Shown here one piece after another: positions 40,174-49,467 of a DNA stretch of 64,000 nt. The DNA is from Neobacillus sp. FSL H8-0543 (GTDB lineage: Bacteria > Bacillota > Bacilli > Bacillales > Cytobacillaceae): positions 3,732,501 to 3,796,500 of the forward strand of contig NZ_CP151943.1 in the NCBI RefSeq assembly GCF_038592905.1. The letters run 5' to 3'. Numbering within the stretch: position 1 is the stretch's first letter; each line of letters begins with the position of its first letter. The notes under the pieces were generated by a model. That model saw nothing but the letters and a program-made list of their open reading frames with translations, was not told the DNA's origin and ran no database searches. The translations under genes were made by a program, and so were the position numbers.

Positions 40174-40203
40174 TTCCTCTTTCTTTTGAAAGAGGTTTTT
40201 TTA
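40174..40203 (+). terminator. terminator between ecsB and ecsC
   Basis: CCTCTTTC and GAAAGAGG arms around TTTT, followed by seven T. Confidence 0.88.
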
Positions 40204-40262
40204 AAAACAAATCAATGAAAGCAATCGTAAAAACATACTATATATAGAAGAGGGGGGGTAAC

Positions 40263-40985
40263 ATGAACGAGTATGAGCTTAAAGTTTATGAGGAAGTAGA
40301 GGAGTGGAAAAGAAAACTAACCAGACGCTCTGGAATGATGAATCGACTTTCTAAAAAGGCTCAGGGCAAGGTAAATCAGTTCATTCCCGAAAAGGTTCAT
40401 GAGGTGATGACAGAAAGCATCAAAGGGATGGTGAAAACCACCTTGTTTGGTTCACAGGTGACTACAAATAAAAACCAGGCAAAGGGCTTAGCGCTGATGG
40501 AGCGGGATGAACTAATGCGCAAAAAGACGGCTGCTTATCAGAAAACTGCACTTGTAGAGGGAGCAGGAACGGGGGCAGGAGGAATTCTTCTAGGGTTAGC
40601 AGACTTTCCGTTACTTCTTTCGATAAAAATGAAATTTCTATTTGAGGCAGCATCTGTTTATGGTTTTAACACCAAAGAATACGACGAGAGGCTGTTTATT
40701 CTCCATGTATTTCAGCTTGCATTCTCTAGTGATGAGATTCGCAAAGAGACCTTAAATGTGATGGAGCACTGGGATGAGAGAAAGCAAGTGCTAGCCGAAA
40801 TGGATTGGCGTAAATTCCAGCAGGAGTATAGAGACTATATCGACTTGGTAAAGATGATGCAGCTTGTCCCGGGAATTGGCGCCTTTGTCGGTGCATACGC
40901 AAATAATAATCTTCTTAAACAATTAGGTGAAACAGCGATGAATGCCTATCGAATGAGAATACTGCAAAAGGCCCCTGAACTTTAA
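40263..40985 (+). CDS. ecsC: EcsC family protein
   Basis: 240 residues of the EcsC family, with 'GAGTGAGGILLGLADFPLLLSIKMKFLFEAASVYGF'-type Gly-rich hydrophobic stretch near residues 100-135 (motif GLADFPLLL) and 'LVPGIGAFVGAYANNNLL' near 202. Proteins of this family are thought to associate with membranes; function is unknown and ecsC is dispensable for the Ecs phenotypes in B. subtilis. AGAGGGGGGG precedes the ATG. The stop codon lies in the loop of the shared terminator. Confidence 0.92.
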   Translation: MNEYELKVYEEVEEWKRKLTRRSGMMNRLSKKAQGKVNQFIPEKVHEVMTESIKGMVKTTLFGSQVTTNKNQAKGLALMERDELMRKKTAAYQKTALVEGAGTGAGGILLGLADFPLLLSIKMKFLFEAASVYGFNTKEYDERLFILHVFQLAFSSDEIRKETLNVMEHWDERKQVLAEMDWRKFQQEYRDYIDLVKMMQLVPGIGAFVGAYANNNLLKQLGETAMNAYRMRILQKAPEL

Positions 40986-41010
40986 TTGTTCAGGGGAAAT
41001 TTTTTTATAT
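40971..41010. terminator. bidirectional terminator of ecsC and yhaA
   Basis: CCCCTGAAC and GTTCAGGGG arms around TTTAATT, followed by AAATTTTTTT; the ecsC stop codon is in the loop. Confidence 0.9.
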
Positions 41011-42180
41011 ACTGTGCGTTCTTATTGCTGCAGTGCCAAGTGTTTTTGCAGCGATTAACATCGCTTTTTCGTCAATATCAAATTTTGGATGGTGGTGGGG
41101 ATAGGTAGTCTCCGCATAGGTGGGTTTTGCACCTGTAAAGAAGAACGTACCCGGTACCTTTTGTAAGTAAAAGGCGAAGTCTTCGCCTCCCATTTGTGGT
41201 TCGGTTTCTTCAATGTTTTGAACCTCTGTCACAGCTCTTGCGCAAGAAATCAGAAATTCCGTTTCCAGCTGATGATTAACGACAGCTGGGTAGCCTCTCT
41301 CATAGGAAAATTGATAGGTGCTGTTTGTCATATAACAGGTGCCATGGATAATTCTTTCGATTTCATTTTCAATGAACTGCTGGACATCTTCATTAAAGGT
41401 GCGGACGGTGCCAATGAGCTTTGCTTTATCGGCAATGACGTTGAAAGCATTTTCGGCAGTAAAAGATCCAATCGTTACAACTGCAGATTCTACAGGATTC
41501 ACTTTTCTGCTAACAATTTGCTGTAAATTTAGTACTAACTGTGAGGCAATGACAATTGCATCTATTGTTTTATGTGGTTGTGCTCCATGCCCGCCTTTGC
41601 CTTGAATATTGATTTCGAAACGGTCCGCCGCCGCCATAATCGGTCCTGTTCTGTATTGGATTGTCCCAGTTGGCTCACTGGCCCATAAATGGGTGCCAAA
41701 AATGACATCCACATCTTCTAAACACCCATCCTCAATCATAGTTTTCGCGCCGCCTGGTGCATATTCTTCTGCATGTTGATGGATAAGGACATAATTCCCT
41801 TCAAGGTCCTCCTTCATTTCATTTAATGCCTTTGCAAGAACTAGAAGGGTTGCTGTATGACCATCATGGCCACAGGCATGCATGACACCTGGAACTAATG
41901 ACTTATAAGGTACATCCTTTTCGTCCTGGATAGGCAATGCGTCAAAATCAGCTCTAAGTGCAACGGTTTTACCGGGTTTTTTTCCATATATTTTTGCAAC
42001 TACGCCGTTTCCACCTACATTCCCTTTTACTTCTATCCCAAGCTTTTTATAGTAATCCTGGATAAATAGTGCTGTGTTTTTTTCCTGAAACGATAATTCG
42101 GGATGCTGGTGCAAAAACCTGCGAATGGAAACCATCTCTTCGTAGTAGTTTTCTAACTTGTTATATAGCTTGTTTATCAT
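41005..42180 (-). CDS. yhaA: M20-family amidohydrolase YhaA
   Basis: 391 residues of the M20D aminoacylase/amidohydrolase family. Metal-binding motifs are 'HACGHDGHTA' (about 98-107), 'HQHAEE' (about 135-140) and the C-terminal 'MGGEDFAFY'; a dimerisation lid occupies about 185-300. Such enzymes hydrolyse N-acyl amino acids or related amides in the cytosol. Synteny with ecsABC supports YhaA. RBS ATGGGGGAT lies about 8 bases upstream. It converges on ecsC with a shared terminator. Confidence 0.93.
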   Translation of the reverse strand: MINKLYNKLENYYEEMVSIRRFLHQHPELSFQEKNTALFIQDYYKKLGIEVKGNVGGNGVVAKIYGKKPGKTVALRADFDALPIQDEKDVPYKSLVPGVMHACGHDGHTATLLVLAKALNEMKEDLEGNYVLIHQHAEEYAPGGAKTMIEDGCLEDVDVIFGTHLWASEPTGTIQYRTGPIMAAADRFEINIQGKGGHGAQPHKTIDAIVIASQLVLNLQQIVSRKVNPVESAVVTIGSFTAENAFNVIADKAKLIGTVRTFNEDVQQFIENEIERIIHGTCYMTNSTYQFSYERGYPAVVNHQLETEFLISCARAVTEVQNIEETEPQMGGEDFAFYLQKVPGTFFFTGAKPTYAETTYPHHHPKFDIDEKAMLIAAKTLGTAAIRTHSI

Positions 42181-42304
42181 AATTTATCCCCCATATCAAT
42201 AAGGTTATTTTCAAACTATTTTAACACTTTTATACTATTATGTAGATTTTAATAGTAAATATCTTTATAATTTTTAAAGATTACGAGGAGAAAGGATTAG
42301 AAAA

Positions 42305-42943
42305 ATGCAAATGGAGAGTAAGGGGAAATTATCTTACATATTTTTGATTTTGGCTGTAATAGTCGCGACGTATACTTCCATCCAAGTAGTAGGACAGCAT
42401 ACAATTGGATTGGATGACACTCTAGCAGATTTATTTGTACTGGTACCTGACTCGATGAATCCATTTTTTCTATTAGTTACTGAATTAGGGGATAAAAAAG
42501 GAATTTATCTTGTGGCTATTTTTGCGTTGGGCTGGCTACTGATGAAAAGAAACCTGGTTGGGGCAGCTGCAATCATCTTATCTGTTGCTTTAGGGAACGA
42601 AATGAATAAGCTTCTCAAGGATTTAATCGCTAGACCAAGACCAGATCTTGAGCATCTTGCTCCTGTTAATAGCAACAGTTTTCCAAGTGGTCACGCGATG
42701 GTCGGATTTATTGTCTATTTCTTTTTAGCTTATTTAATTATAGAAGAAGTGAGGACAAAATCGAGAAAGGTCATTGTTGCCCTGTTAGCAGGACTTTTAC
42801 TATTGCTGATAGGCGCATCTCGAATTATTCTAAATGTCCATTACCCGTCAGATGTAATCGGAGGATATGCATTCGGTTATATATGGGTTTTCATTTGGAT
42901 TTTGTTATACCAATACTTTAAAAAGAAATTTAAAAAATCATAA
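42305..42943 (+). CDS. PAP2-family membrane phosphatase
   Basis: 212 residues with about six membrane helices and the three PAP2 signature blocks: KDLIARPRP (about 109-117), 'NSFPSGHAM' (about 127-135) and 'SRIILNVHYPSDVIGGYAFG' (about 175-194). It would dephosphorylate a lipid phosphate such as undecaprenyl or phosphatidylglycerol phosphate on the outer face of the membrane. BcrC/YwoA-like function in bacitracin tolerance is possible but unproven. The gene is followed directly by the repeat hairpin copy B. Confidence 0.9.
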   Translation: MQMESKGKLSYIFLILAVIVATYTSIQVVGQHTIGLDDTLADLFVLVPDSMNPFFLLVTELGDKKGIYLVAIFALGWLLMKRNLVGAAAIILSVALGNEMNKLLKDLIARPRPDLEHLAPVNSNSFPSGHAMVGFIVYFFLAYLIIEEVRTKSRKVIVALLAGLLLLLIGASRIILNVHYPSDVIGGYAFGYIWVFIWILLYQYFKKKFKKS

Positions 42944-42952
42944 GCAAAAGAG

Positions 42953-42992
42953 GGGTGTCCCAAAAGTATAACTTTTAGGGGCACCCTTTTTT
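42953..42992 (+). terminator. repeat-type terminator hairpin (copy B) after the PAP2 gene
   Basis: GGGTGTCCCAAAAGT and ACTTTTAGGGGCACCC around ATA then TTTTTT; identical in its stem to 31903-31942. It is joined, through GAAATTTGTCTGTTGATT, to the GC-rich repeat at 43013. Confidence 0.88.
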
Positions 42993-43012
42993 GTGAGTTC
43001 TATGAAATTTGT

Positions 43013-43091
43013 CTGTTGATTTCTGCTCCAGGCGCTTCGCTTTACGCGGGCGGTCGAAGGAGTTCTTCGCGCCTTCCGCTCCAATCAACAG
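43013..43091 (-). repeat. GC-rich dispersed repeat, minimal form (copy R3)
   Basis: 79 bases: CTGTTGATTTCTGCTCC at one end and CCGCTCCAATCAACAG at the other, with only about 45 bases between. It retains both inverted ends and lost most of the core of the 131-133 base form. Confidence 0.8.
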
Positions 43092-43273
43092 AGTTGAAAA
43101 ATTAGTACTCGAAGAATCGTTCCCTTGCGATGTAAATAGAGATGAGGTTTCATCGACCGAACTCGTTATATCTGAAGGCAACATATGTTCGAAATATGGG
43201 TGCCGTCAGAGGTGGGGCCCCACTGATTATACGATTATATCCATTTTTCTCACTAAAAATCATACAATAACCA
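43092..43273. other. gene-free stretch after repeat R3
   Basis: No gene is seen. Local short palindromes (GTGGGGCCCCAC near 43212-43223) are present, the latter a perfect 12-base palindrome. AT content rises toward the yhfA terminator. Confidence 0.4.
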
Positions 43274-43325
43274 AAAACTGAATCAAAAGTGTCGTCATTT
43301 AACGAACCTTTGATTCAGCATCTTT
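43274..43325 (-). terminator. terminator of yhfA
   Basis: CTGAATCAAA and TTTGATTCAG arms around an 18-base loop. On the minus strand it is followed by TTTTTGG. Confidence 0.8.
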
Positions 43326-43327
43326 TT

Positions 43328-44722
43328 TTATATTAAGAACATCGCAACAATGGTTGTAACGGTTAAACCGATGATAACCGGAAGGAGATTTCTCCTTGCT
43401 AGCTCGAAGGGGTCAACGTTACAGATGGCGGCAGCAGGGATTAACGCCCAGGGGACAAGGGTCCCTCCGCCTACCCAAATCGCTGCTATTTGCCCAAGCG
43501 CGGTTAGTGTGGCAGCACCTTTTCCAATGGCTACAGCAAAGAGTGCAGAAACGGATCCAGCTAAAGAGATTCCGGAGAACCCTGAGCCATCTAATCCCGT
43601 AATCGCACCAACAGTTGTCACTGTTACAGCCCCAACCGCCTTACTCAATGGGACAATATTAGCTAATGCGATACCTAGGTCATTTACAATCCCTTGTGAA
43701 CCTTTCGGCAAAAAGTCACCGATTATTTTTCCAAATCCTGCATCACCTAAATAAAAGAACGCAGCAATTGGAATAACAGGTCCAAAAACCTTAAACCCGA
43801 AAGTGAAACCCTCAATTAGATAATGTGTTGTTTTTTCGAGCCCTTTGCTTTTATGGCTAGTCATGGTAATAAGGAGAAGAATAAGAATCGAGGTTCCGCC
43901 TACTAGCGCAGTGGCATCCCCGCCTTGCAGGTCAAGAAGAAACATCGCGGCCACATCAATTGCAAATAAGACAGGAATAAGAATAGCAAAGGACCGCTTT
44001 TGCACCATAGATAGTAGCGTTTTTTCAGAGGTCTCTATTTTCGATTCAGTTACAACATAAGGTGTAGGCTGCAAGAGTCCTCGTCTCATATCTCTCTTTA
44101 AGAAATAGAAGGCTGCTATGGTTGTGACAAGCCCCATAACAAATACCAATGGGATACTTGCGCTGATTACTTCTCCAATGGGGAGACCAGCCGCATCTGC
44201 AGTTAATTTTGGTGCTGCTTGAATAACAAAGTCCCCTGATAAGGCAATCCCGTGCCCAAACAAATTCATTGCCATGGCGACTCCTAAAGCTGGTAAACCT
44301 GCTTTTAATGCAACAGGAAGGAGAACGGCACCTAGCAAGGCAACTGCGGGGGAGGGCCAGAAGAACCAGGAAATTACCATCATTAGTATACCTATTGTCC
44401 AATACGCAAGAGCAGGATTACGAATTAATTTTATAAAAGGTGAGATCATGACGTCGTTTATTCCTGTTAATGTAAGTGTTTTGCTCATGGCAACAATAAT
44501 CGAAATAACTAGAATGGTTGATAAAAGTTCCGTTATCGCATAGATAAAGCTATCGAAAATACTACTTACGGAGCTGCTAAGCGAACCAGTGGCAGTAATC
44601 GCTATTAAGAAAATCCCGAGGATACAGATAAGAGTGGTGTCTCTACGCTTTACCATAAATCCGATAATAAGAGCAATAAAAACAACATATATCCAATGAA
44701 GAGCTGATAACTCAATAAGCAC
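43328..44722 (-). CDS. yhfA: ion-transporter-superfamily membrane protein YhfA
   Basis: 464 residues with 11-13 membrane helices and Gly-rich reentrant motifs such as 'FWPSPAVALLGAVLLPVALKAG' and 'GFSGISLAG', in the style of IT-superfamily (citrate/arsenite/Na+ antiporter-like) proteins. The length and location upstream of hemE agree with B. subtilis YhfA. The start is GTG 44722, with AAGGAGG 7 bases upstream. Substrate unknown. It is divergent from hemE across 278 bases containing a possible operator. Confidence 0.85.
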   Translation of the reverse strand: MLIELSALHWIYVVFIALIIGFMVKRRDTTLICILGIFLIAITATGSLSSSVSSIFDSFIYAITELLSTILVISIIVAMSKTLTLTGINDVMISPFIKLIRNPALAYWTIGILMMVISWFFWPSPAVALLGAVLLPVALKAGLPALGVAMAMNLFGHGIALSGDFVIQAAPKLTADAAGLPIGEVISASIPLVFVMGLVTTIAAFYFLKRDMRRGLLQPTPYVVTESKIETSEKTLLSMVQKRSFAILIPVLFAIDVAAMFLLDLQGGDATALVGGTSILILLLITMTSHKSKGLEKTTHYLIEGFTFGFKVFGPVIPIAAFFYLGDAGFGKIIGDFLPKGSQGIVNDLGIALANIVPLSKAVGAVTVTTVGAITGLDGSGFSGISLAGSVSALFAVAIGKGAATLTALGQIAAIWVGGGTLVPWALIPAAAICNVDPFELARRNLLPVIIGLTVTTIVAMFLI

Positions 44723-44875
44723 ACAATTACCTCCTTTCTTTTATCCAGGAAGTGGAATTCCCCACCCACCCAGATGTACTACAGAATATGAAGTAAGAGT
44801 AAAGTGGTGAAAGAAAAATTTAACAACTTTTTTAAATATAAAAACGACTTTTCTTTGACACTTTTCACCGTAATC

Positions 44876-44909
44876 TATACACAAATAGGATTAATCGATA
44901 TAGTGTATA
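44876..44909. promoter_or_regulatory. inverted repeat in the yhfA-hemE divergent region
   Basis: TATACAC (44876-44882) and GTGTATA (44903-44909) are perfect 7-base arms with a 20-base spacer. TTGACA at 44855-44860 is followed 15 bases later by TATACA, so the left arm may overlap the -10 of a rightward promoter. An operator for hemE is possible. Confidence 0.4.
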
Positions 44910-45000
44910 CAGGTCAATAAACAGGTTAATAGTTTTTAATTTACTGCTACATATATTAAAATGGAAAATAGCATGTCTTTGAAAGGTGGATTTATTTAAC

Positions 45001-46047
45001 ATGACGAAACAATTCAACGAAACATTCCTAAAAGCAGCCAGAGGAGAGAAGACAGATCATGTGCCTGTTTGGTATATGCGTCAAGCTGGAAGATCACAAC
45101 CAGAGTATAGAGAAATTAAGGAAAAGTATTCTTTGTTTGAAATCACTCATCAGCCTGAACTCTGTGCATATGTTACGCGCCTTCCTGTTGAACAATATAA
45201 TGTTGACGCGGCAATTTTATATAAAGATATTATGACACCACTTCCGGCTATTGGTATGGAGGTAGAGATTAAATCAGGGATTGGCCCAGTAATTGACAAT
45301 CCAATCCGTTCTTTAGCGGATGTTGAAAAACTTGGGGAACTTAATCCCGAAGTGGATGTTCCTTATGTATTAGATACGATAAAATTATTAACTCAAGAGC
45401 AATTATCTGTACCGTTGATTGGTTTTTCTGGAGCACCATTTACCCTTGCAAGCTATATGATTGAAGGTGGTCCTTCGAAAAACTACAATAAAACAAAAGC
45501 GTTCATGTATGCAGAGCCAAAAGCCTGGTTTGCCTTAATGGAAAAACTTGCAGATGTGGTCATCACATATGTTAAAGCGCAAATAAATGCTGGTGTAAAA
45601 GCAATCCAAATTTTTGATTCATGGGTTGGGGCATTAAATGTTGAAGATTACCGCTACTTCATTAAGCCAATTATGAATCGAATTTTCACTGAGCTTAGAG
45701 AAGAGAATGTTCCGCTTATTATGTTTGGTGTTGGAGCAAGCCATCTTGCGTTGGAGTGGCATGACCTCCCAATTGATGTCGTTGGGTTGGACTGGCGTCT
45801 GCCGATTAGCCAAGCAAGAGAAATGGGAATACAAAAAACGGTACAAGGAAATCTTGATCCGGCAATCCTTCTCGCACCTTGGGAAGTAATTGAGGAAAAA
45901 GCTAAGGCAATTTTGGATCAAGGTATGACACAACCAGGCTACATCTTTAACCTGGGTCATGGGGTGTTCCCATCAGTTGATCCGGCTACTTTGAAAAGAT
46001 TGACATCGTTTGTTCATGAATATTCAGCATCAAAACTTAGTCGTTAA
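45001..46047 (+). CDS. hemE: uroporphyrinogen decarboxylase HemE
   Basis: 348 residues from ATG 45001 (GAAAGGTGG about 12 bases upstream; a longer frame from 44986 is possible). It has the URO-D hallmarks '[16 protein letters not shown]' near residue 22, '[18 protein letters not shown]' near 140 and 'GFIFNLGHG'-like '[12 protein letters not shown]' near 315. The enzyme removes four carboxyl groups from uroporphyrinogen III to give coproporphyrinogen III in the cytosol. It begins the hemE-hemH-hemY cluster. A GGGCCC hairpin lies between it and hemH, so downstream expression may rely on readthrough or a second promoter. Confidence 0.97.
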   Translation: MTKQFNETFLKAARGEKTDHVPVWYMRQAGRSQPEYREIKEKYSLFEITHQPELCAYVTRLPVEQYNVDAAILYKDIMTPLPAIGMEVEIKSGIGPVIDNPIRSLADVEKLGELNPEVDVPYVLDTIKLLTQEQLSVPLIGFSGAPFTLASYMIEGGPSKNYNKTKAFMYAEPKAWFALMEKLADVVITYVKAQINAGVKAIQIFDSWVGALNVEDYRYFIKPIMNRIFTELREENVPLIMFGVGASHLALEWHDLPIDVVGLDWRLPISQAREMGIQKTVQGNLDPAILLAPWEVIEEKAKAILDQGMTQPGYIFNLGHGVFPSVDPATLKRLTSFVHEYSASKLSR

Positions 46048-46117
46048 TCATCCATTTTCAAGTGTTGAAATTGGTAAGTTGTCCAATTTTTTGGCACAAT
46101 AGAATAAGCTTTATTTT

Positions 46118-46152
46118 AAAGAGGGCCCTATTTTAATTAAGGGCCCTTTAAA
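46118..46152 (+). terminator. hairpin between hemE and hemH
   Basis: AAAGAGGGCCCT and AAGGGCCCTTTA arms around ATTTTAATT. The T-run is short, so it may only attenuate or protect the hemE mRNA end. Confidence 0.7.
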
Positions 46153-46235
46153 TCCTAAATCAAGACTCTTATCTGACAAAGGGCAAGGTTAATAGGAAGT
46201 TAAGCAATAAGACTTGATAATGAGGTGTGAAAAAA

Positions 46236-47168
46236 ATGACAAAAAGAAAAATGGGATTACTAGTAATGGCATACGGTACCCCATATCAATTAGATGACCT
46301 TGAACGCTATTACACACATATACGCCATGGCAGAAAGCCAACAGTAGAAATGCTTGAAGACCTTCGCAATCGCTATGAATCAATTGGCGGTCTTTCTCCG
46401 CTTGCTAAAGTAACACTTGAACAGGCTAAAAAGCTTGAAGAGCATATGAATCTGATACAGGATGAAATTGAGTTTAAAATGTACCTTGGACTTAAACACA
46501 TTGAGCCATTTATTGAGGATGCAGTTAAGCAAATGCATAATGATGGTATTGAAGAGGCAGTAAGTATTGTTCTTGCCCCTCATTTTTCAACCTTCAGCAT
46601 TAAGTCGTATAATGGCAGAGCAGCGGAAGAGGCCGAAAAACTGGGCGGTCCAAAGATTACTTCTATTGAAAGCTGGTATAATGAGCCGAAATTTATCAAC
46701 CACTGGGTTAAGAAGGTAAAGGAGATTTATCAGCAAATGCCAGAAGAAGAAAAAGAGAATGCGATGCTGATTGTTTCTGCCCATAGCTTACCAGAGAAGA
46801 TTTTACAATTTGGAGATCCCTATCTAAATCAACTGAAGGAAACAGCAGATTTAATCGCTGAACAGGCTGGGATAGATAAATATGAAATAGGCTGGCAAAG
46901 TGCAGGAAATACGCCAGAGCCATGGTTAGGGCCAGATGTACAGGATTTAACAAGAGAATTGGCTAAGGAACATCAATATAAAGCTTTCGTCTATGTACCT
47001 GTAGGCTTTGTTTGCGAACACCTTGAAGTCTTATATGACAATGATTATGAATGTAAAGTTGTTACCGATGAAGTAGGAGCAAGTTATTATCGTCCTAAAA
47101 TGCCTAATGCAGACCCTGAATTTATTGATGCACTGGCAACTGTTATCTTGAAAAAATTAACACACTGA
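46236..47168 (+). CDS. hemH: coproporphyrin III ferrochelatase HemH (CpfC)
   Basis: 310 residues from ATG 46236, with TGAGGTG 8 bases upstream; this gives exactly the length of the B. subtilis enzyme. Motifs: '[20 protein letters not shown]' near the N-terminus, '[12 protein letters not shown]' near residue 115, 'SAHSLPEKI' near 180 with the catalytic His, and 'EPWLGPDV' near 225. In Firmicutes it inserts Fe2+ into coproporphyrin III. It sits between hemE and hemY; hemY follows after 37 bases. Confidence 0.96.
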   Translation: MTKRKMGLLVMAYGTPYQLDDLERYYTHIRHGRKPTVEMLEDLRNRYESIGGLSPLAKVTLEQAKKLEEHMNLIQDEIEFKMYLGLKHIEPFIEDAVKQMHNDGIEEAVSIVLAPHFSTFSIKSYNGRAAEEAEKLGGPKITSIESWYNEPKFINHWVKKVKEIYQQMPEEEKENAMLIVSAHSLPEKILQFGDPYLNQLKETADLIAEQAGIDKYEIGWQSAGNTPEPWLGPDVQDLTRELAKEHQYKAFVYVPVGFVCEHLEVLYDNDYECKVVTDEVGASYYRPKMPNADPEFIDALATVILKKLTH

Positions 47169-47205
47169 CAAGTAGCAATAAAATTAATAAAAGAAGGTGA
47201 AATCC

Positions 47206-48627
47206 GTGACGGAAGAAAAACAGATGGTAGTGATTATTGGCGGAGGGATTACTGGAATGACAACCGCATTCTATCTCCAAAAAATAATCGCGGAAAAACA
47301 AATGCCCATTGAAATCAAACTTATTGAAGCATCACACCGTCTCGGAGGTAAAATGCAAACCGTTGTAAAAGACGGTTTCACCATTGAAAGAGGACCAGAC
47401 TCCTTTCTCGCCCGAAAAGTCAGCATGTCCAATCTTGCGAAGGAAGTTGGAATGGAGGATCAACTTGTCCACAATTCAACAGGTAAGTCTTATGTTCTTG
47501 TTAATGATGTGCTTCACTCTATGCCTGGCGGTTCGATTATGGGAGTCCCAACGGAGATAGGTCCATTTATTAAAACAGGATTGTTCTCCATTCCAGGAAA
47601 AATGAGAGCCTCCGCTGATTTCATTTTGCCTAGATCTCCAGGAGGGAAGGACCAATCCTTAGGACAGTTCTTCCGGAGAAGATTAGGCGATGAGGTGGTT
47701 GAAAATTTAATTGAACCGCTATTATCAGGAATTTATGCGGGTGATATTGATGAATTAAGTCTAATGTCAACTTTCCCACAATTCTATGAGGTGGAACAAA
47801 AACACCGGAGCCTAATTCTTGGGATGAAAAAGGGAACACCTTCACAGCCGAAAAGTCCTCAAAATAAGGGGAAAGCAAAAGGTGGGTTTTTAACCTTTAA
47901 AAGTGGGCTTCAGTCTTTTGCAGACGCGATTGAAGCAAAAATAGAGCCTAAATCAATTTTAAAAGGGCACAGGGTTGAAAAGATTATAAAGGGCAGTAAA
48001 CGCTATGAACTGTATCTTAATAACGGTGAAACGATAAATGCAGATTGTATTGTTGCTGCAACCCCACACAAGGTAACGCAATCAATGTTTTCACAATATA
48101 GTTTTTTTGATCCTTTTAAATCTGTACCTTCTACTTCTGTTGCTACCGTAGCTCTTGCTTTTCCAAAGGAAGCGGTAAAAAAGGATATCGACGGAACGGG
48201 ATTTGTTGTTTCTAGAAGGGGAGATTATTCCATTACAGCCTGCACATGGACTCACAAAAAATGGGAACATTCTACTCCAGAAGGAAAAGTATTACTCCGT
48301 TGTTATGTCGGAAGGTCTGGGGATGAAACGATTGTCGACCTCTCTGATGATAGAATTATCCAGATTGTACTTGAAGACTTAAGTAAAACGATGGATATTA
48401 CAATGAAACCAGACTTTGCTATTGTCTCTCGTTGGAAAGACTCAATGCCTCAGTACACTGTAGGGCATAAGCAACGTCTTGAATCGATTAATCAGCATGT
48501 TAAAGCAGAACTTCCTGGGGTCTTTTTAGCTGGTTCATCTTATGGCGGTGTGGGTCTGCCTGATTGTATCGACCAAGGGGAAAAGGCTGTAAAAGAGGTT
48601 TTAGATTACCTGAAGATGAATGATTAA
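47206..48627 (+). CDS. hemY: coproporphyrinogen III oxidase HemY (CgoX)
   Basis: 473 residues from GTG 47206, with AGAAGG 8 bases upstream (an in-frame GTG at 47197 is too close). It has an FAD dinucleotide-binding motif 'VVIIGGGITGMTTAFYL' near residue 8, 'RGPDSFLA' near 65 and the C-terminal 'AGSSYGGVGLPDCI' near 440-453. In Firmicutes HemY oxidises coproporphyrinogen III to coproporphyrin III with O2, ahead of HemH in the pathway. The order hemE-hemH-hemY is as in B. subtilis. Confidence 0.96.
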   Translation: MTEEKQMVVIIGGGITGMTTAFYLQKIIAEKQMPIEIKLIEASHRLGGKMQTVVKDGFTIERGPDSFLARKVSMSNLAKEVGMEDQLVHNSTGKSYVLVNDVLHSMPGGSIMGVPTEIGPFIKTGLFSIPGKMRASADFILPRSPGGKDQSLGQFFRRRLGDEVVENLIEPLLSGIYAGDIDELSLMSTFPQFYEVEQKHRSLILGMKKGTPSQPKSPQNKGKAKGGFLTFKSGLQSFADAIEAKIEPKSILKGHRVEKIIKGSKRYELYLNNGETINADCIVAATPHKVTQSMFSQYSFFDPFKSVPSTSVATVALAFPKEAVKKDIDGTGFVVSRRGDYSITACTWTHKKWEHSTPEGKVLLRCYVGRSGDETIVDLSDDRIIQIVLEDLSKTMDITMKPDFAIVSRWKDSMPQYTVGHKQRLESINQHVKAELPGVFLAGSSYGGVGLPDCIDQGEKAVKEVLDYLKMND

Positions 48628-48629
48628 TT

Positions 48630-48666
48630 CTAAGAAGCTGATTGATCTAGCAGCTTCTTTTTTTTG
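48630..48666 (+). terminator. terminator of the hem cluster
   Basis: AAGAAGCTG and CAGCTTCTT arms around ATTGATCTAG, then eight T. Confidence 0.9.
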
Positions 48667-48718
48667 CCATATTTTTGGTATAGTAAGAAATATAATTTAA
48701 TGTGATGGAGGCTAGATA

Positions 48719-49453
48719 ATGAAACTTACGGTTATTGGGTTTTGGGGTGGTTATCCAAAAAAGAATGGGGCAAGCTCTGGCTATCTGCTCGAGCATGATG
48801 GTTTTCACTTATTAATTGATTGCGGCAGCGGGGTTCTCTCTAAACTGCAAAATATCATTCAACCAGAGGAACTAGATGCTGTTTTGATTTCACATTACCA
48901 TCCAGACCATATTGCTGATATAGGTGTCCTACAGCATGCTAGGCTGATTCAAGGATTTTTAGGGGAGAAACCACCTACATTGCCTATTTACGGGCACCAG
49001 TTTGATGAGGCAGAGTACTCGAAGCTAACCTATAAAGATATTACTAGTGGAATCGCCTACCAGCCTAGTGATATTCTTACAGTCGGTCCCTTTCAAGTAG
49101 CATTTTTAAAAACGGAGCATCCTGTTCCATGCTATGCCATGAGAATTGTGGCGGGTGGTAAATCATTGGTATACACCGCGGATGGCTCTTTTAAAGAGGA
49201 ACTTATTGAATTTAGCAGGGAAGCAGATCTTTTGTTATGTGAATGTAACTTTTTCGGTCACCAAAATGGAAAGTCGGCTGGCCATATGAACAGTATCGAG
49301 GCAGGTCAGTTTGCCGAAAAATCAGCTGTTAAACAATTAATACTCACACATCTTCCTCAATACGGAGAGTTATCTGAGCTTGTGCGTGAGTCGTCTACCG
49401 AATTTACTGGTATAATAAAGCTTGCAGATGAATTTTTAACTATTTCACTATAA
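48719..49453 (+). CDS. yhfI: metallo-beta-lactamase-fold hydrolase YhfI
   Basis: 244 residues, the same length as B. subtilis YhfI. The metal motif ISHYHPDHIAD (about 58-68; HxHxDH) and further ligands 'TEHPVPCYAMRI' (about 138), 'YTADGS' (about 155) and 'LTHLP' (about 204) define an RNase Z/AtsA-like MBL fold. Substrate not known. It is followed after 14 bases by lplJ, probably one operon. RBS GGAGG lies about 8 bases before the ATG. Confidence 0.93.
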   Translation: MKLTVIGFWGGYPKKNGASSGYLLEHDGFHLLIDCGSGVLSKLQNIIQPEELDAVLISHYHPDHIADIGVLQHARLIQGFLGEKPPTLPIYGHQFDEAEYSKLTYKDITSGIAYQPSDILTVGPFQVAFLKTEHPVPCYAMRIVAGGKSLVYTADGSFKEELIEFSREADLLLCECNFFGHQNGKSAGHMNSIEAGQFAEKSAVKQLILTHLPQYGELSELVRESSTEFTGIIKLADEFLTISL

Positions 49454-49467
49454 AGGGGAAGTATTGA

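Noticed and set aside
43350..43754. Plus-strand frames opposite yhfA
   Set aside because: Antisense shadows of a Gly/Ala-rich membrane protein; composition is Pro/Thr-rich and there is no ribosome binding site.
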